Assembly: GCF_947499705.1 (NCBI RefSeq) | Contig: NZ_CANMPJ010000001.1 | Coordinates: 1,585,501-1,649,500, forward strand | DNA: 64,000 bases | Direction of reading: 5' to 3' | Source of the DNA: an uncultured Erythrobacter sp. | GTDB lineage: Bacteria; Pseudomonadota; Alphaproteobacteria; Sphingomonadales; Sphingomonadaceae | Notes under the pieces: generated by a model | Told to the model about the DNA's origin: nothing | The model's input: the letters and a program-made list of their open reading frames with translations, nothing else | The model's database searches: none | Made by a program: the position numbers and the translations under genes | Part shown: piece after piece, positions 8,127 through 16,394 of the stretch | Position numbering within the stretch: the stretch's first letter is position 1 | Layout of the letters: each line of letters begins with the position of its first letter

Positions 8127-8756
8127 ATGATTATCGCCGTCGATGGCCCCACTGCTTCAGGCAAAGGGACAATCGCAAAGCAACTCGCCGCGCACTTTGG
8201 CCTGCCCTGCCTCGACACGGGCCTGCTGTACCGCGCAGTCGGCTGGCAGGTTTCCGCCAATGATGGCGATCACGACAGCGAGGCAGACGCCGTCGCAGCC
8301 TGCGCTTTTCCCGATGAATTGCTCGAAAATCCGGAACTGCGCAGCGAGGAAGCGGGTGGGCGGGCGAGCCGTGTTTCGGTCCATCCGGGCGTGCGCAAGG
8401 CGTTGTTCGAGCGCCAGCGCGCGTTTGCCGAGCAGCCGGGCGGCGCAGTGCTCGATGGTCGCGATATTGGCACCGTCATCGCGCCAGATGCAGACGTAAA
8501 GCTGTTCATTACCGCCAGTGTGCAGGAACGCGCGCGGCGGCGCTGGCTCGAAATGACCGGGCGCGAAATCGAGATCCCTCTCGCTGAAATCGAAAAGGAT
8601 ATCGTCGCCCGCGACGCCCGCGACATCAATCGCAAGGATGCACCGCTCAAGGCTGCACCCGATGCGATGGTGATCGACACCACGGCGTTCGACAAGGATC
8701 AGGCATTCGAAGCCGTGCTGGAAGCCGTTCGCGATCACTTGGCCCAGAACCCCTAA
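8127..8756 (+). CDS. cmk: cytidylate kinase
   Basis: Cmk phosphorylates CMP and dCMP with ATP in pyrimidine nucleotide synthesis. The 209-aa protein begins MIIAVDGPTASGKGTIAKQL with the P-loop at residues 7-15, has DTGLLYRAVGW as the nucleoside site, and DGRDIGTVIAPDA near 112. Length and order are normal. It is followed by rpsA after 207 bases, the conserved cmk-rpsA arrangement. Confidence 0.96.
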   Translation: MIIAVDGPTASGKGTIAKQLAAHFGLPCLDTGLLYRAVGWQVSANDGDHDSEADAVAACAFPDELLENPELRSEEAGGRASRVSVHPGVRKALFERQRAFAEQPGGAVLDGRDIGTVIAPDADVKLFITASVQERARRRWLEMTGREIEIPLAEIEKDIVARDARDINRKDAPLKAAPDAMVIDTTAFDKDQAFEAVLEAVRDHLAQNP

Positions 8757-8963
8757 ATTCCTTGCTTTCCGCTGCGTCTTGCCTTAGGCGCGCCGCCGTT
8801 CTCGCAATCATTTTCGGTTGAAGGAACCTTCGCAGTGGCATTCGGCCTTGTGGAGACGTCGGCCTCTTGCCCCGCCAGCCTGCGCAATGGTGCGCCGGAA
8901 GCGGTGAAAGACCCCGGAAAAACCGGTGGCCGGTAGCTAACAAACTTGAGGAATACCTCACCT
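8757..8963 (+). promoter_or_regulatory. rpsA leader region
   Basis: A 207-base non-coding stretch between cmk and rpsA with several short GC-rich palindromic parts (for example around 8862-8910 and 8915-8935). No promoter is clear. S1 is known to control its own translation in some proteobacteria, so a structured leader is plausible, but nothing here proves it. Confidence 0.35.
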
Positions 8964-10673
8964 ATGGCGACTTCGCCCAACCCTACGCGCGACGATTTCG
9001 AAGCGCTTCTCAATGAACAACTTGGTGGTGCCGGTGACGGCGGCTTTGAAGGCCGCGTCGTAAAAGGCACTGTGACCGCGATCGAAGCCGGTATGGCTGT
9101 GATCGACGTGGGCCTCAAATCCGAAGGCCGCGTGAACCTCAAAGAATTTACCCGCGGCGAAGACGACCACGGTCTGGCAGTCGGCAGCGAAGTCGAAGTT
9201 TATGTCGACCGCGTCGAAAACGCCGACGGTGAAGCAATGCTCAGCCGCGACCGCGCCCGCCGCGAAGCCGCTTGGGACAAGCTCGAAAACGAATTTGGCG
9301 AAGGCAAGCGCGTCGAAGGACGCATCTTCGGCCGGGTCAAAGGCGGCTTCACAGTCGACCTCGACGGCGCCGTGGCCTTCCTGCCCGGTTCGCAGGTCGA
9401 TATCCGTCCGGTCCGCGACGTCACTCCGTTGATGGAAGTGCCGCAGCCGTTCCAGATCCTCAAGATGGATCGCCGCCGCGGCAATATCGTTGTCTCGCGC
9501 CGCGCCGTGCTTGAAGAAACCCGCGCAGAACAGCGCAGCGAACTGATCGACAAGCTGGCTGAAGGTCAGGTGATCGACGGCGTGGTCAAGAACATCACCG
9601 ATTACGGTGCGTTCGTGGACCTCGGCGGCATCGACGGCCTGCTGCACGTCACCGATATGAGCTACAAGCGGGTCAACCACCCGAGCGAGATCATCGAGAT
9701 CGGCCAGACTGTGACCGTACAGATCGTCCGCATCAACTCGGAAACACAGCGCATCAGCCTCGGCATGAAGCAGCTGGAAAGCGATCCATGGGATGGCGTG
9801 GCTGCGAAGTACCCAGTTGGCGCGAAGCTTTCGGGCACCGTCACCAACATCACCGAATACGGCGCATTCGTCGAACTGGAAGCTGGCATCGAAGGCCTCG
9901 TCCACGTTTCGGAAATGAGCTGGACCAAGAAGAACGTCCACCCGGGCAAGATCGTTTCGACCTCGCAGGAAGTCGATGTCCTGGTGCTCGAAGTCGACAG
10001 CGAAAAGCGCCGCATTTCGCTCGGCCTCAAGCAGGCTCAGCGCAACCCTTGGGACGAGTTTGCCGAGAAGTTCCCAGTCGGCGCCGAAGTCACTGGCGAA
10101 GTCAAGAATGCGACCGAATTCGGTCTGTTCATCGGCCTCGATGGCGATGTCGACGGCATGGTTCACATGTCGGATATCGCATGGGGCATCTCGGGCGAAG
10201 ATGCATTGGCGCTCCACCGCAAGGGTGAAGAGGTCAAGGCTGTCGTTCTCGACGTTGATGTCGAGAAAGAACGCATCAGCCTCGGCATGAAGCAGCTCGA
10301 AAAGGGCGCTCCTACCGAAGCAGGCGCAGCAGCCGCTGGCTCGCTCCGCAAGAACCAGACTGTCACCGTCACTGTTCTCGAAGTTCGCGATGGCGGCCTC
10401 GAAGTGCAGGTTGGCGACGATGGCGCGACCGGCTTCATCAAGCGTTCGGATCTCGGCCGCGACCGCGACGAACAGCGTCCGGATCGCTTCCAGGTCGGCA
10501 GCAAGGTCGACGCGATGGTCATCGGCTTCGACCGCTCGAAAAAGCCGAACTTCTCGATCAAGGCGCGTCAGATCGCCGAAGAGAAGGAAGCGGTTCAGCA
10601 GTTCGGTTCTTCCGACAGCGGCGCATCGCTCGGCGACATCCTGGGCGAAGCGCTCAAGAAGAGCGACGATTGA
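8964..10673 (+). CDS. rpsA: 30S ribosomal protein S1
   Basis: S1 binds mRNA single strands and helps initiate translation. The 569-aa protein has six S1 RNA-binding repeats in order, recognisable by GxVxxITxYGAFVxL and by GLVHVSEMSW-type motifs; the first two are divergent, as in other S1 proteins. ATG 8964 (MATSPNPTRDDFEALL) is chosen over an upstream in-frame TTG. A strong intrinsic terminator follows directly. Codon use is strongly biased, consistent with a highly expressed gene. Confidence 0.97.
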   Translation: MATSPNPTRDDFEALLNEQLGGAGDGGFEGRVVKGTVTAIEAGMAVIDVGLKSEGRVNLKEFTRGEDDHGLAVGSEVEVYVDRVENADGEAMLSRDRARREAAWDKLENEFGEGKRVEGRIFGRVKGGFTVDLDGAVAFLPGSQVDIRPVRDVTPLMEVPQPFQILKMDRRRGNIVVSRRAVLEETRAEQRSELIDKLAEGQVIDGVVKNITDYGAFVDLGGIDGLLHVTDMSYKRVNHPSEIIEIGQTVTVQIVRINSETQRISLGMKQLESDPWDGVAAKYPVGAKLSGTVTNITEYGAFVELEAGIEGLVHVSEMSWTKKNVHPGKIVSTSQEVDVLVLEVDSEKRRISLGLKQAQRNPWDEFAEKFPVGAEVTGEVKNATEFGLFIGLDGDVDGMVHMSDIAWGISGEDALALHRKGEEVKAVVLDVDVEKERISLGMKQLEKGAPTEAGAAAAGSLRKNQTVTVTVLEVRDGGLEVQVGDDGATGFIKRSDLGRDRDEQRPDRFQVGSKVDAMVIGFDRSKKPNFSIKARQIAEEKEAVQQFGSSDSGASLGDILGEALKKSDD

Positions 10674-10684
10674 TTTTGTTGAGA

Positions 10685-10711
10685 GGCGTGGATCATCCGA
10701 TCCACGCCTTT
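10685..10711 (+). terminator. intrinsic terminator of rpsA
   Basis: A perfect 10-bp stem GGCGTGGATC / GATCCACGCC with loop ATCC, followed by TTT, twelve bases after the rpsA stop. Confidence 0.85.
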
Positions 10712-10740
10712 CGGCCTAACCGGCCGACGCGCGGTCGCGC

Positions 10741-10875
10741 TTTGACTACCGTGACCAGGAACCAAACGGCTGCGTAGCAGCCGCAAGGCCGACCGGCCGC
10801 CCGCAGCGATGCGATCTTTGATCGCATGAGCGAGGACACCGCGCGCCGGATGGCGCGCGAAACACAAAGACTCCG
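10741..10875 (+). repeat. structured intergenic repeat, copy 2 (single unit)
   Basis: It starts with the same 19 bases as copy 1 (TTTGACTACCGTGACCAGG). Hairpin A is 10767-10773 with 10777-10783; hairpin B is GGCC-GACC-GGCC; hairpin C is TGCGATC-TTT-GATCGCA. TGAGCGAGGA follows, then hairpin D, 10840-10847 with 10852-10859 around GGAT. Stem sequences differ from copies 1 and 3 at paired positions on both sides, so pairing is kept. The repeat lies between the rpsA terminator and gloB, and an in-frame ORF through it artificially extends gloB. Confidence 0.78.
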
Positions 10876-10915
10876 GGCCTTTTCTATTGTGCCCTGTAAG
10901 AGTAAGCTGACCCTC

Positions 10916-11671
10916 ATGCTTACAGTTCACCAGTTCCCCTGCCTGTCTGACAATTACGGATTCCTGCTCCACAATTCGGTGACGGGTGAAACCGCTGCGA
11001 TCGATACGCCTGATGCGAAGGAGTATCTGCGTCAGGCCGAGCTCAAGGGTTGGAAAATCACGCATATCTGGAACACGCATTGGCACCCGGACCATGCGGG
11101 CGGGAATGCCGAAATTGTTGAAGCGACCGGCGCGCGGGTGCTCGCGCCGAAGGAAGTCGAGAAGCTCTCCAAGATCGACCGGGTCGTTGGCCATCGTGAC
11201 AGCGTCAATCTGGGCGAACATCAGGCACAGATCGTCGACGTCTCAGGCCACACCAACGGCCACATCGCCTATCACATCGTCGAGGAAGGCATCGCATTTG
11301 TCGGCGATGCCGTCTTCGCGCTCGGCTGCGGGCGGATGTTCGAAGGCCAGCCCAAGCAGTTCTGGAACAGCCTGGACAGGATACGACGAATGTCGACCGA
11401 GACCACGCTTTACTGCGCGCATGAATACACCGAAGCGAATGCGAAGTTCGCGGTGCATGCGGACCCGGACAATGCGGCGCTTCAAGCCTACGTAAGCGAG
11501 ATCAAGGACAAGCGTTCGCGCGGTGAACCGACTGTCCCGACTGTGCTCAAACGCGAGTTGGAGACCAACCCGTTCCTGCGCGCAGACGATCCGGCAATGA
11601 TGGCGAAATGGGGCGGCAGCGAACCACACGAAACCTTTGCCGCACTCCGAGCCGCGAAAGACAATTTCTAA
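10916..11671 (+). CDS. gloB: hydroxyacylglutathione hydrolase (glyoxalase II)
   Basis: GloB hydrolyses S-lactoylglutathione to D-lactate and glutathione, the second step of methylglyoxal detoxification. The 251-aa protein shows the metallo-beta-lactamase metal ligands THWHPDHAGG near residue 55, SGHTNGHIAYH near 110, and VGDAVFALGCGRMFEG. The C-terminal substrate domain holds CAHEYTEANAKFA. ATG 10916 (MLTVHQFPCLSDNYGFLLH) matches the family start; the reading frame continues upstream only because it runs through the structured repeat. Confidence 0.95.
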   Translation: MLTVHQFPCLSDNYGFLLHNSVTGETAAIDTPDAKEYLRQAELKGWKITHIWNTHWHPDHAGGNAEIVEATGARVLAPKEVEKLSKIDRVVGHRDSVNLGEHQAQIVDVSGHTNGHIAYHIVEEGIAFVGDAVFALGCGRMFEGQPKQFWNSLDRIRRMSTETTLYCAHEYTEANAKFAVHADPDNAALQAYVSEIKDKRSRGEPTVPTVLKRELETNPFLRADDPAMMAKWGGSEPHETFAALRAAKDNF

Positions 11672-11678
11672 GCCGCCA

Positions 11679-12659
11679 ATGCAGGCTCTCAACGTTCAGC
11701 ATCTGTCCGATGACTTGTCGGGCACGCAGCTTGTGGACCTGCCCGAGCCGTCCTGTACGGCTGGGGAAGTTCTCGTCCGCGTGCGTGCCGCCTCGCTGAA
11801 CTATCCCGACCTGCTGATGACGCAGGGCAAGTACCAATTCAAACCCGAAACCCCCTTCATCAGCGGTCTCGAAATGGCCGGCGAAGTGATCGACGCTGAT
11901 CCCGGCAGCGGTTTTGCCACCGGTGACTGCGTGATGGGCGGCAACAAGACGGGTGCCTTTGCCGAAGTGGCAAGCATCCCTGCCCGCAGCCTCTCACGCG
12001 TTCCAGAAGGTGTGAGCTTCGCCAGCGCCGCAGCTATGGGCGCGGCTTATTCGACAGCCTACACGGGGCTTGTGGAGCAGTGCGGGCTGTCAGCGGGACA
12101 ATGGGTGCTGGTCCACGGTGCCAGCGGCGGCGTTGGTCTTGCAGCAGTTGACCTTGCCAAAGCGCTGGGTGCGAAAGTGATCGCGGCAACAGGGGTCGAT
12201 TCCAAGCGCGAGCGGATCGCGAAACTTTACCAACCCGACGCAGTTATCTTGAGCGAAGGGCGCTTTCGCGAGCAAGTCTCTGAGCTCACTGGCGGAGCAC
12301 TCTGCAATATCGTTTTCGATCCCGTTGGCGGGGATGTGTTCGACGAATCGACGCGCTGTGTGAGCTTTGCTGGAAAGCTCGTTGTCGTTGGCTTCACAAG
12401 CGGTCGGATTGCAGAGATCGCCATCAATATTCCGCTGATCAAAGGATTCTCGGTCGTTGGCCTGCGCGCGGGCGAATATGCGCGGCGTTTCCCCGTGCGC
12501 GGTGCAGCGATCAACGCAGAGATCGCGAAGCTCGCCGAAGGCGGACGTATAACACCTGCGATCGACCGTTTATTGCCGCTTTCGCGCTGGCGCGACGGCT
12601 TTGAGGCGATGGCAAACCGCGAACTAGTCGGCAAAGTCGTGTTTGAGCCGGGGGCATAG
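11679..12659 (+). CDS. quinone oxidoreductase-like MDR protein
   Basis: A zinc-independent medium-chain dehydrogenase/reductase of the NADPH:quinone oxidoreductase group, 326 aa. The N-terminal GroES-like part includes VRVRAASLNYPDLLMTQGKY; the nucleotide fold has VHGASGGVGLAAVDLAKALG near residue 147. No structural-zinc cysteine cluster is seen. It starts seven bases after gloB, so the two are probably cotranscribed. The substrate is unknown. Confidence 0.88.
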   Translation: MQALNVQHLSDDLSGTQLVDLPEPSCTAGEVLVRVRAASLNYPDLLMTQGKYQFKPETPFISGLEMAGEVIDADPGSGFATGDCVMGGNKTGAFAEVASIPARSLSRVPEGVSFASAAAMGAAYSTAYTGLVEQCGLSAGQWVLVHGASGGVGLAAVDLAKALGAKVIAATGVDSKRERIAKLYQPDAVILSEGRFREQVSELTGGALCNIVFDPVGGDVFDESTRCVSFAGKLVVVGFTSGRIAEIAINIPLIKGFSVVGLRAGEYARRFPVRGAAINAEIAKLAEGGRITPAIDRLLPLSRWRDGFEAMANRELVGKVVFEPGA

Positions 12660-12673
12660 CGACGACGCATACG

Positions 12674-12704
12674 AAAAAGGCGGCCCGACTGGACCGCCCT
12701 TTCA
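12674..12704 (-). terminator. terminator of the atp operon
   Basis: Read on the minus strand, an 8-bp stem GGCGGTCC / GGGCCGCC (one G-U) with loop AGTC is followed by TTTTT, 21 bases after the atpF stop. It may also end the convergent plus-strand gene. Confidence 0.75.
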
Positions 12705-12724
12705 TTCGCTGAGCTGCGAAAGCC

Positions 12725-13261
12725 TCAAAGCGAGGCAATCACCTCATCTGCGAGTGTTTTGTCCGCAGCCTTGTCGTGCCGCTCTGCAATCAGTTTGCGC
12801 GATGCGGCGGCGGCAACTTCAGCCGCGACCGTACGCACTTCCTCGACAGCATCGCGCTCGGCAGCAGCGATCTTGTCTTCGGCCATACGCTGACGACGTG
12901 CGACCATATCCTTGCTGTCTGTCTTCGCCTTGGCGAGAATCGCATCGGCTTCGCGCTGCGCACCGTCCACCATCGCTTCGGCATCTTTCTCAGCGCCGGC
13001 GATCTTGGTGGCGTATTCGTCACGAAGCTTTTCGGCTTCGGCGCGGAGCGATTTTGCTTCGTCGAGCTGCTGCTTGATCTCGGCAATCTTGGCGTCGAGT
13101 CCACCCGTGATCAGACCGGGCACTTTCTTCCACAGAAACACGCCCAGCAGCACCATCATGGCCAGGGCGACCCACTGATACGAGTCTGCACCAAGAGCAC
13201 TTGGTTCAGCCTTGTAGCCCGCTTCGGCGGCCCCAGCGAGGAAGGTAAGGACATTAGCCAT
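12725..13261 (-). CDS. atpF: ATP synthase Fo subunit b
   Basis: Subunit b is part of the peripheral stalk linking Fo to F1. The 178-aa protein has one N-terminal membrane helix (about 29-45, VALAMMVLLGVFLWKKV) followed by a long charged coiled-coil rich in Ala, Glu and Lys. It overlaps the upstream b' gene by eight bases and is the last gene of the Fo operon, ahead of a terminator. Confidence 0.94.
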   Translation of the reverse strand: MANVLTFLAGAAEAGYKAEPSALGADSYQWVALAMMVLLGVFLWKKVPGLITGGLDAKIAEIKQQLDEAKSLRAEAEKLRDEYATKIAGAEKDAEAMVDGAQREADAILAKAKTDSKDMVARRQRMAEDKIAAAERDAVEEVRTVAAEVAAAASRKLIAERHDKAADKTLADEVIASL

Positions 13262-13748
13262 TAGCGAGTGCCTCCTTCACAGCTGCGTTTGCAGCCGCTT
13301 CGTCAACTTCAGTGCCGGCGAGACGCGCGACGATATCGCGGGTTGCGTCGGCAGCGACGTTTTCGATCTCTGCCATTGCGCTGGTCCGCGCCGCAGCAAT
13401 TTGCGCCTCGGCATCAGCCAGTTGGGCATCGAGCTTGGTCTGCGCCTTGGCAAGGGTCGCTTCGGTACTCGAAGCGGCCTTGGCCTTGGCCTCAGCGATA
13501 ACGCCCTGTGCCGCAGCGCGGTTGGCGTTCTCGCGTTCGCGCCAGGCCTCTTCCTGCTCGTCGGCAGCGTCACGGGCGGCCTGAGCCGCCGCGAGATCGT
13601 CAGCGATCTGCTTGTCACGCAGTTCCACGGTCCCCATCACCTTCGGCACCATCCCGCGTCCGATGAGGAAGAAGGTGATGCCGAAGAACACCAGCAACCA
13701 GAAGACCTGGCTGGAGTATGTTTCGGCTAATTGGGCTATCTGAGGCAT
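13254..13748 (-). CDS. atpF2: ATP synthase Fo subunit b'
   Basis: This is the second, divergent b-type stalk subunit found in alphaproteobacteria and photosynthetic bacteria; it forms a heterodimer with b. It has 164 aa, an N-terminal membrane helix (VFWLLVFFGITFFLIGRGM, about 15-33), then a coiled-coil beginning with a typical VPKVMGTVELRDKQIADDL segment. It sits between the c and b subunit genes in the standard order. Confidence 0.94.
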   Translation of the reverse strand: MPQIAQLAETYSSQVFWLLVFFGITFFLIGRGMVPKVMGTVELRDKQIADDLAAAQAARDAADEQEEAWRERENANRAAAQGVIAEAKAKAASSTEATLAKAQTKLDAQLADAEAQIAAARTSAMAEIENVAADATRDIVARLAGTEVDEAAANAAVKEALANG

Positions 13749-13842
13749 GAGCGCTTTGGCCTTTTGGGTCCGAGGCTAGCTGTTACTGGAGTGAATGTGG
13801 GAGCCGACACCGAAGCGGCGGCTCCCTTACATTCAAATTCGT

Positions 13843-14070
13843 TTAGGCAACGAAGATCAGGATCATCGCAACGACGAACGCCAGCAGGCCGAGAAGCTCG
13901 GCAGCGGCGAAGCCGATGAACAGGCGACCCTGCTGACCGTCAGCCGCACCAGGATTGCGCAGTGCGCTTTCGAGGAACGAACCGAACACGTTGCCCACAC
14001 CGGTTGCGGCAAGGCCGGCACCGATTGCTGCAAGGCCTGCACCGATGAGCTTGGCTGCTTCAGGTTCCAT
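13843..14070 (-). CDS. atpE: ATP synthase Fo subunit c
   Basis: Subunit c forms the membrane rotor ring. The 75-aa protein is two hydrophobic helices joined by a polar loop (RNPGAADGQQGR). The ion-binding carboxylate is Glu58 in GFAAAELLGLLAF, and a Gly-rich first helix (GAGLAAIGAGLAATG) is typical. ATG 14070 is preferred over the upstream in-frame ATG because AGGAG precedes it by nine bases and the family begins MExEAAKLIGAG. Confidence 0.97.
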   Translation of the reverse strand: MEPEAAKLIGAGLAAIGAGLAATGVGNVFGSFLESALRNPGAADGQQGRLFIGFAAAELLGLLAFVVAMILIFVA

Positions 14071-14121
14071 TTTGAAAAACTCCTTTGAATTCAAATCTGT
14101 TGGATTGGTAAGATACGAAAC

Positions 14122-14913
14122 TTAGTGAAGATGCTCGGCGTCGTTGATGTACAGCGACGTAAGCAGTGCAAAGACGTAGGCCTGGATGCCTGCGACTAGA
14201 ATTTCGAGCGCGCTGATGGCGATCATCAGAGCGAAACTTGGGATACCGATCAGGCCACCGAAAATCGGCCCTGCATTGACCGCGTCGATCACGAAGCTCG
14301 ACAGCACTTTAAGCAAGACGTGTCCCGCCATCATGGCAACGAACAGACGCAGCGCGAGGCTGAACGGGCGTACCATGAACGAAATCAGCTCGATCACCGG
14401 GATCAGCCACATCAGCCAGATCGGTGTGCCGTGTGGCACGAACAGGCTGAAGAATTTCAGGCCATGCTTCCAGAAGCCAACGATCAGCACGATCGAAAAG
14501 CTCATCACGGCGAGCACGCCGGTGACGGTGAAGTGGCTGGTGAATGTGAAAGGATGCACGCCGGGGATCAGACCCAGCGGGACGAGGCCCAGCAGGTTGG
14601 CGAACAGGATGAACATAAACAGGCTGAAGATGTAGGGCACATATTTGCGCCCCTCTTTGCCAACGTTTGCTTCGAGCATATCGTCGATAAAGCCGGTGAA
14701 GCTCTCAACGGCCATCTGCCAGCGACCCGGCACCAGTTCGCGCTTCATTCCGCCAAACACGAACGCCCACAGCAGAATGACCGTGATGGCCATCCACAAT
14801 GCGGAATTGGTGAATGCGATGTTGAAGCCAGCGATTTCCCAGTTTGCCGAGCCAAAAAGAGGCTCGATCTGGAACTGCTTCATCGGATCGACTTTGCCTT
14901 GTTCGGCTGCCAC
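14122..14913 (-). CDS. atpB: ATP synthase Fo subunit a
   Basis: Subunit a provides the proton half-channels next to the c ring. The 263-aa protein has about five to six membrane helices. The essential arginine lies in PFSLALRLFVAMMAGHVLLK, equivalent to the SLxLRLF motif of the family. The preferred start is GTG 14913 (MAAEQGKVDPMKQFQIEPL); ATG 14883 is a possible alternative. It is followed by atpE. Confidence 0.96.
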   Translation of the reverse strand: MAAEQGKVDPMKQFQIEPLFGSANWEIAGFNIAFTNSALWMAITVILLWAFVFGGMKRELVPGRWQMAVESFTGFIDDMLEANVGKEGRKYVPYIFSLFMFILFANLLGLVPLGLIPGVHPFTFTSHFTVTGVLAVMSFSIVLIVGFWKHGLKFFSLFVPHGTPIWLMWLIPVIELISFMVRPFSLALRLFVAMMAGHVLLKVLSSFVIDAVNAGPIFGGLIGIPSFALMIAISALEILVAGIQAYVFALLTSLYINDAEHLH

Positions 14914-14963
14914 GACCGTCTATATCCCTGATATCTTACAAAAAACGCGCCCTGATACTCGAC

Positions 14964-15290
14964 CTATTCCTGGTCATCAGAGCGTGTGTTTGCCGCGCGA
15001 ATAATGTTCCTGAAGGCGGCAGCTATTCCAAGGAACAGACCAACCAACAGACCCCAGGGCGTGGTCCCGACCAGCGCATCGAATGCGTAGCCGATCACAC
15101 TACCGCCGAGAATCCCGCCGATCAGAACCGCCAGTACCGCGTTGCCGCTGCGATAGTTCGCATCGACACCCTGTACCTTTGGCCGGTTGCGCTCATCTTC
15201 GCGCTCGCGTGCAGCTTTCAGCCGCTCCTCGAGCGCGTCGATCCGCGCATCCTCGGCGATGGTTTCCCGTGCGGGCTTCTCTTCGCTCAT
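14964..15290 (-). CDS. atpI: AtpI/AtpZ-type ATP synthase accessory protein
   Basis: A small protein at the head of the Fo operon, thought to help assemble the c ring or supply magnesium. It has 108 aa: a charged N-terminal half with an EERLKAAREREDERNRPK coiled-coil segment, then two membrane helices (about 55-75 and 81-98) joined by a short loop. ATG 15290 (MSEEKPARETIAEDARID) with GGAG seven bases ahead is chosen over the longer upstream frame. Confidence 0.88.
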   Translation of the reverse strand: MSEEKPARETIAEDARIDALEERLKAAREREDERNRPKVQGVDANYRSGNAVLAVLIGGILGGSVIGYAFDALVGTTPWGLLVGLFLGIAAAFRNIIRAANTRSDDQE

Positions 15291-15445
15291 GCCGGTCTCC
15301 GTAAGGTGGATTGCAAGCACGCGCAATGATGTGCCCGCCGAGGGCGCGGTCCCCTTAGAAGGGGGGTGATTCCAAGTCAATGGTAGGAGCGTGCAGTTTA
15401 CGCGGAGAGTGTTTTGTTTTCCGCACCTGCATCCGGGGCTTTCTT

Positions 15446-15707
15446 GTTTGCGCCCTCAAGCGCCAGGCGCGGGCCATCCGGCCCGCTTGGCTACGCGGCA
15501 CAAGCCGCGACGGGCAGTCGCCCTTGCGACGCCTGCGGCGTCGAACCAGTGCCACCTCGCTCTCGTTGTCATGAAGAACGGTCGCGCTAGCGACCGCAAG
15601 CGCGACTGCGCGCCCGCAGCGACGCGACCTTCAGGTCGCATGAGCGAGGAGATCGCATCGCGGATGCGATGCGGACAACAAGGACTCCGGCGTTTGAGGG
15701 CGCAAAC
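15446..15707 (+). repeat. structured intergenic repeat, copy 3 (head-to-head dimer with terminal inverted repeats)
   Basis: This occupies most of the 426 bases between atpI and ydbL. It is bounded by 19-base inverted ends, 15446-15464 (GTTTGCGCCCTCAAGCGCC) and 15689-15707, with one mismatch. The right half is a plus-orientation unit: hairpin A CGGTCGC-GCTA-GCGACCG, hairpin B GCGC-GACT-GCGC, hairpin C, TGAGCGAGGA, and hairpin D 15654-15661 with 15666-15673 around GGAT. The left half is the same unit on the minus strand, with a GGAT loop on a 7-bp stem (15469-15475 / 15480-15486) and GGGC-GACT-GCCC. No gene is credible inside. The remaining bases 15291-15445 show nothing clear. Confidence 0.78.
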
Positions 15708-15716
15708 AAAACTTCC

Positions 15717-16106
15717 CTACGGACAACGCGGATCGCGCACAGGCGCAGTGCCGTCGCGTGTCATCCATGTGCCGTCGGGTGCGCGATATTTTTCACCGGC
15801 TACAGTCCGCGCGATCGCCTGACAGCCCGCGGTCAGCGCATAAGCCTCCAGCGTAGCGTTGTTCTCTTGCGCCTTGCGCGAATAGACTGCGCGGCGTTTG
15901 ATGTTGATGTCGTCTACCAAGCGCTGCAGCGTGGGCGTCGCTTGGCCGACAATGCCGAGATAGCCATCGGGCTGCTCGCCAATGGAGCCATTGGCGCGGG
16001 CAGCAGCATATGCTGGGTCACGCTGCGCCGTTGCGGGCACGGCAATTGCACCAAGTGTCGCGGCACCTGCTACGGCAACAAGCATGATTTGGCGCATCGT
16101 ATTCAT
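15717..16106 (-). CDS. ydbL: YdbL family periplasmic protein
   Basis: YdbL is the periplasmic third member of the YdbH-YnbE-YdbL set, which bridges inner and outer membranes for phospholipid transport; YdbL is thought to modulate YnbE assembly. The 129-aa protein has a signal peptide (MNTMRQIMLVAVAGAATLG, with a PATAQ cleavage site). The mature domain, from RDPAYAAARANGSIGEQPDGYLG, is typical of DUF1318. ATG 16106 is chosen because AAGGGG precedes it by about seven bases. It lies just downstream of ynbE. Confidence 0.9.
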   Translation of the reverse strand: MNTMRQIMLVAVAGAATLGAIAVPATAQRDPAYAAARANGSIGEQPDGYLGIVGQATPTLQRLVDDINIKRRAVYSRKAQENNATLEAYALTAGCQAIARTVAGEKYRAPDGTWMTRDGTAPVRDPRCP

Positions 16107-16142
16107 TTGCATTCCCCTTCGCGCGACTGGCGAGTGTGCGGA

Positions 16143-16394
16143 TCAGAAGATATCCGCATTCTCGTCAATCGTGTTGGCCGCATCGTCAGCGAGCCGGTAA
16201 ATCACTTCCTGCCGGATATTGATGTTGAGCTCGATCACTATCGGCTCTTCTGGCGCGCTTACATTGATGCAGCCTGTCAGCAGCATCGCCATTCCCGCAC
16301 CCAATAATCCGGTTTTCTGCACCCTGCCCCCCGCGCGTTTTCCACGATTGCTTGTGGCAGCGCGCACGGAGTGGGTCAATTTCAGCTCTCTCAT
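16143..16394 (-). CDS. ynbE: YnbE family outer-membrane lipoprotein
   Basis: YnbE is the small lipoprotein that stacks onto YdbH to complete an intermembrane lipid bridge. The 83-aa precursor ends its signal peptide in the lipobox MLLTGC, and the mature part CINVSAPEEPIVIELNINI followed by RQEVIYRL is the family hallmark. The N-terminal extension before the signal peptide is longer than usual. Its ATG overlaps the ydbH stop by four bases (ATGA), so the two are translationally coupled. Confidence 0.92.
   Translation of the reverse strand: MRELKLTHSVRAATSNRGKRAGGRVQKTGLLGAGMAMLLTGCINVSAPEEPIVIELNINIRQEVIYRLADDAANTIDENADIF

Noticed and set aside
8958..10217. Long minus-strand open frame opposite rpsA
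   Set aside because: It is the antisense shadow of a highly biased coding sequence; the plus-strand S1 repeats are unmistakable.
10826..10915. N-terminal extension of gloB (frame beginning MSEDTARRM)
   Set aside because: It is the translation of the structured repeat; equivalent peptides (MSEDFARRM and MSEEIASRM) arise at the other two copies. The glyoxalase II fold begins at ATG 10916.
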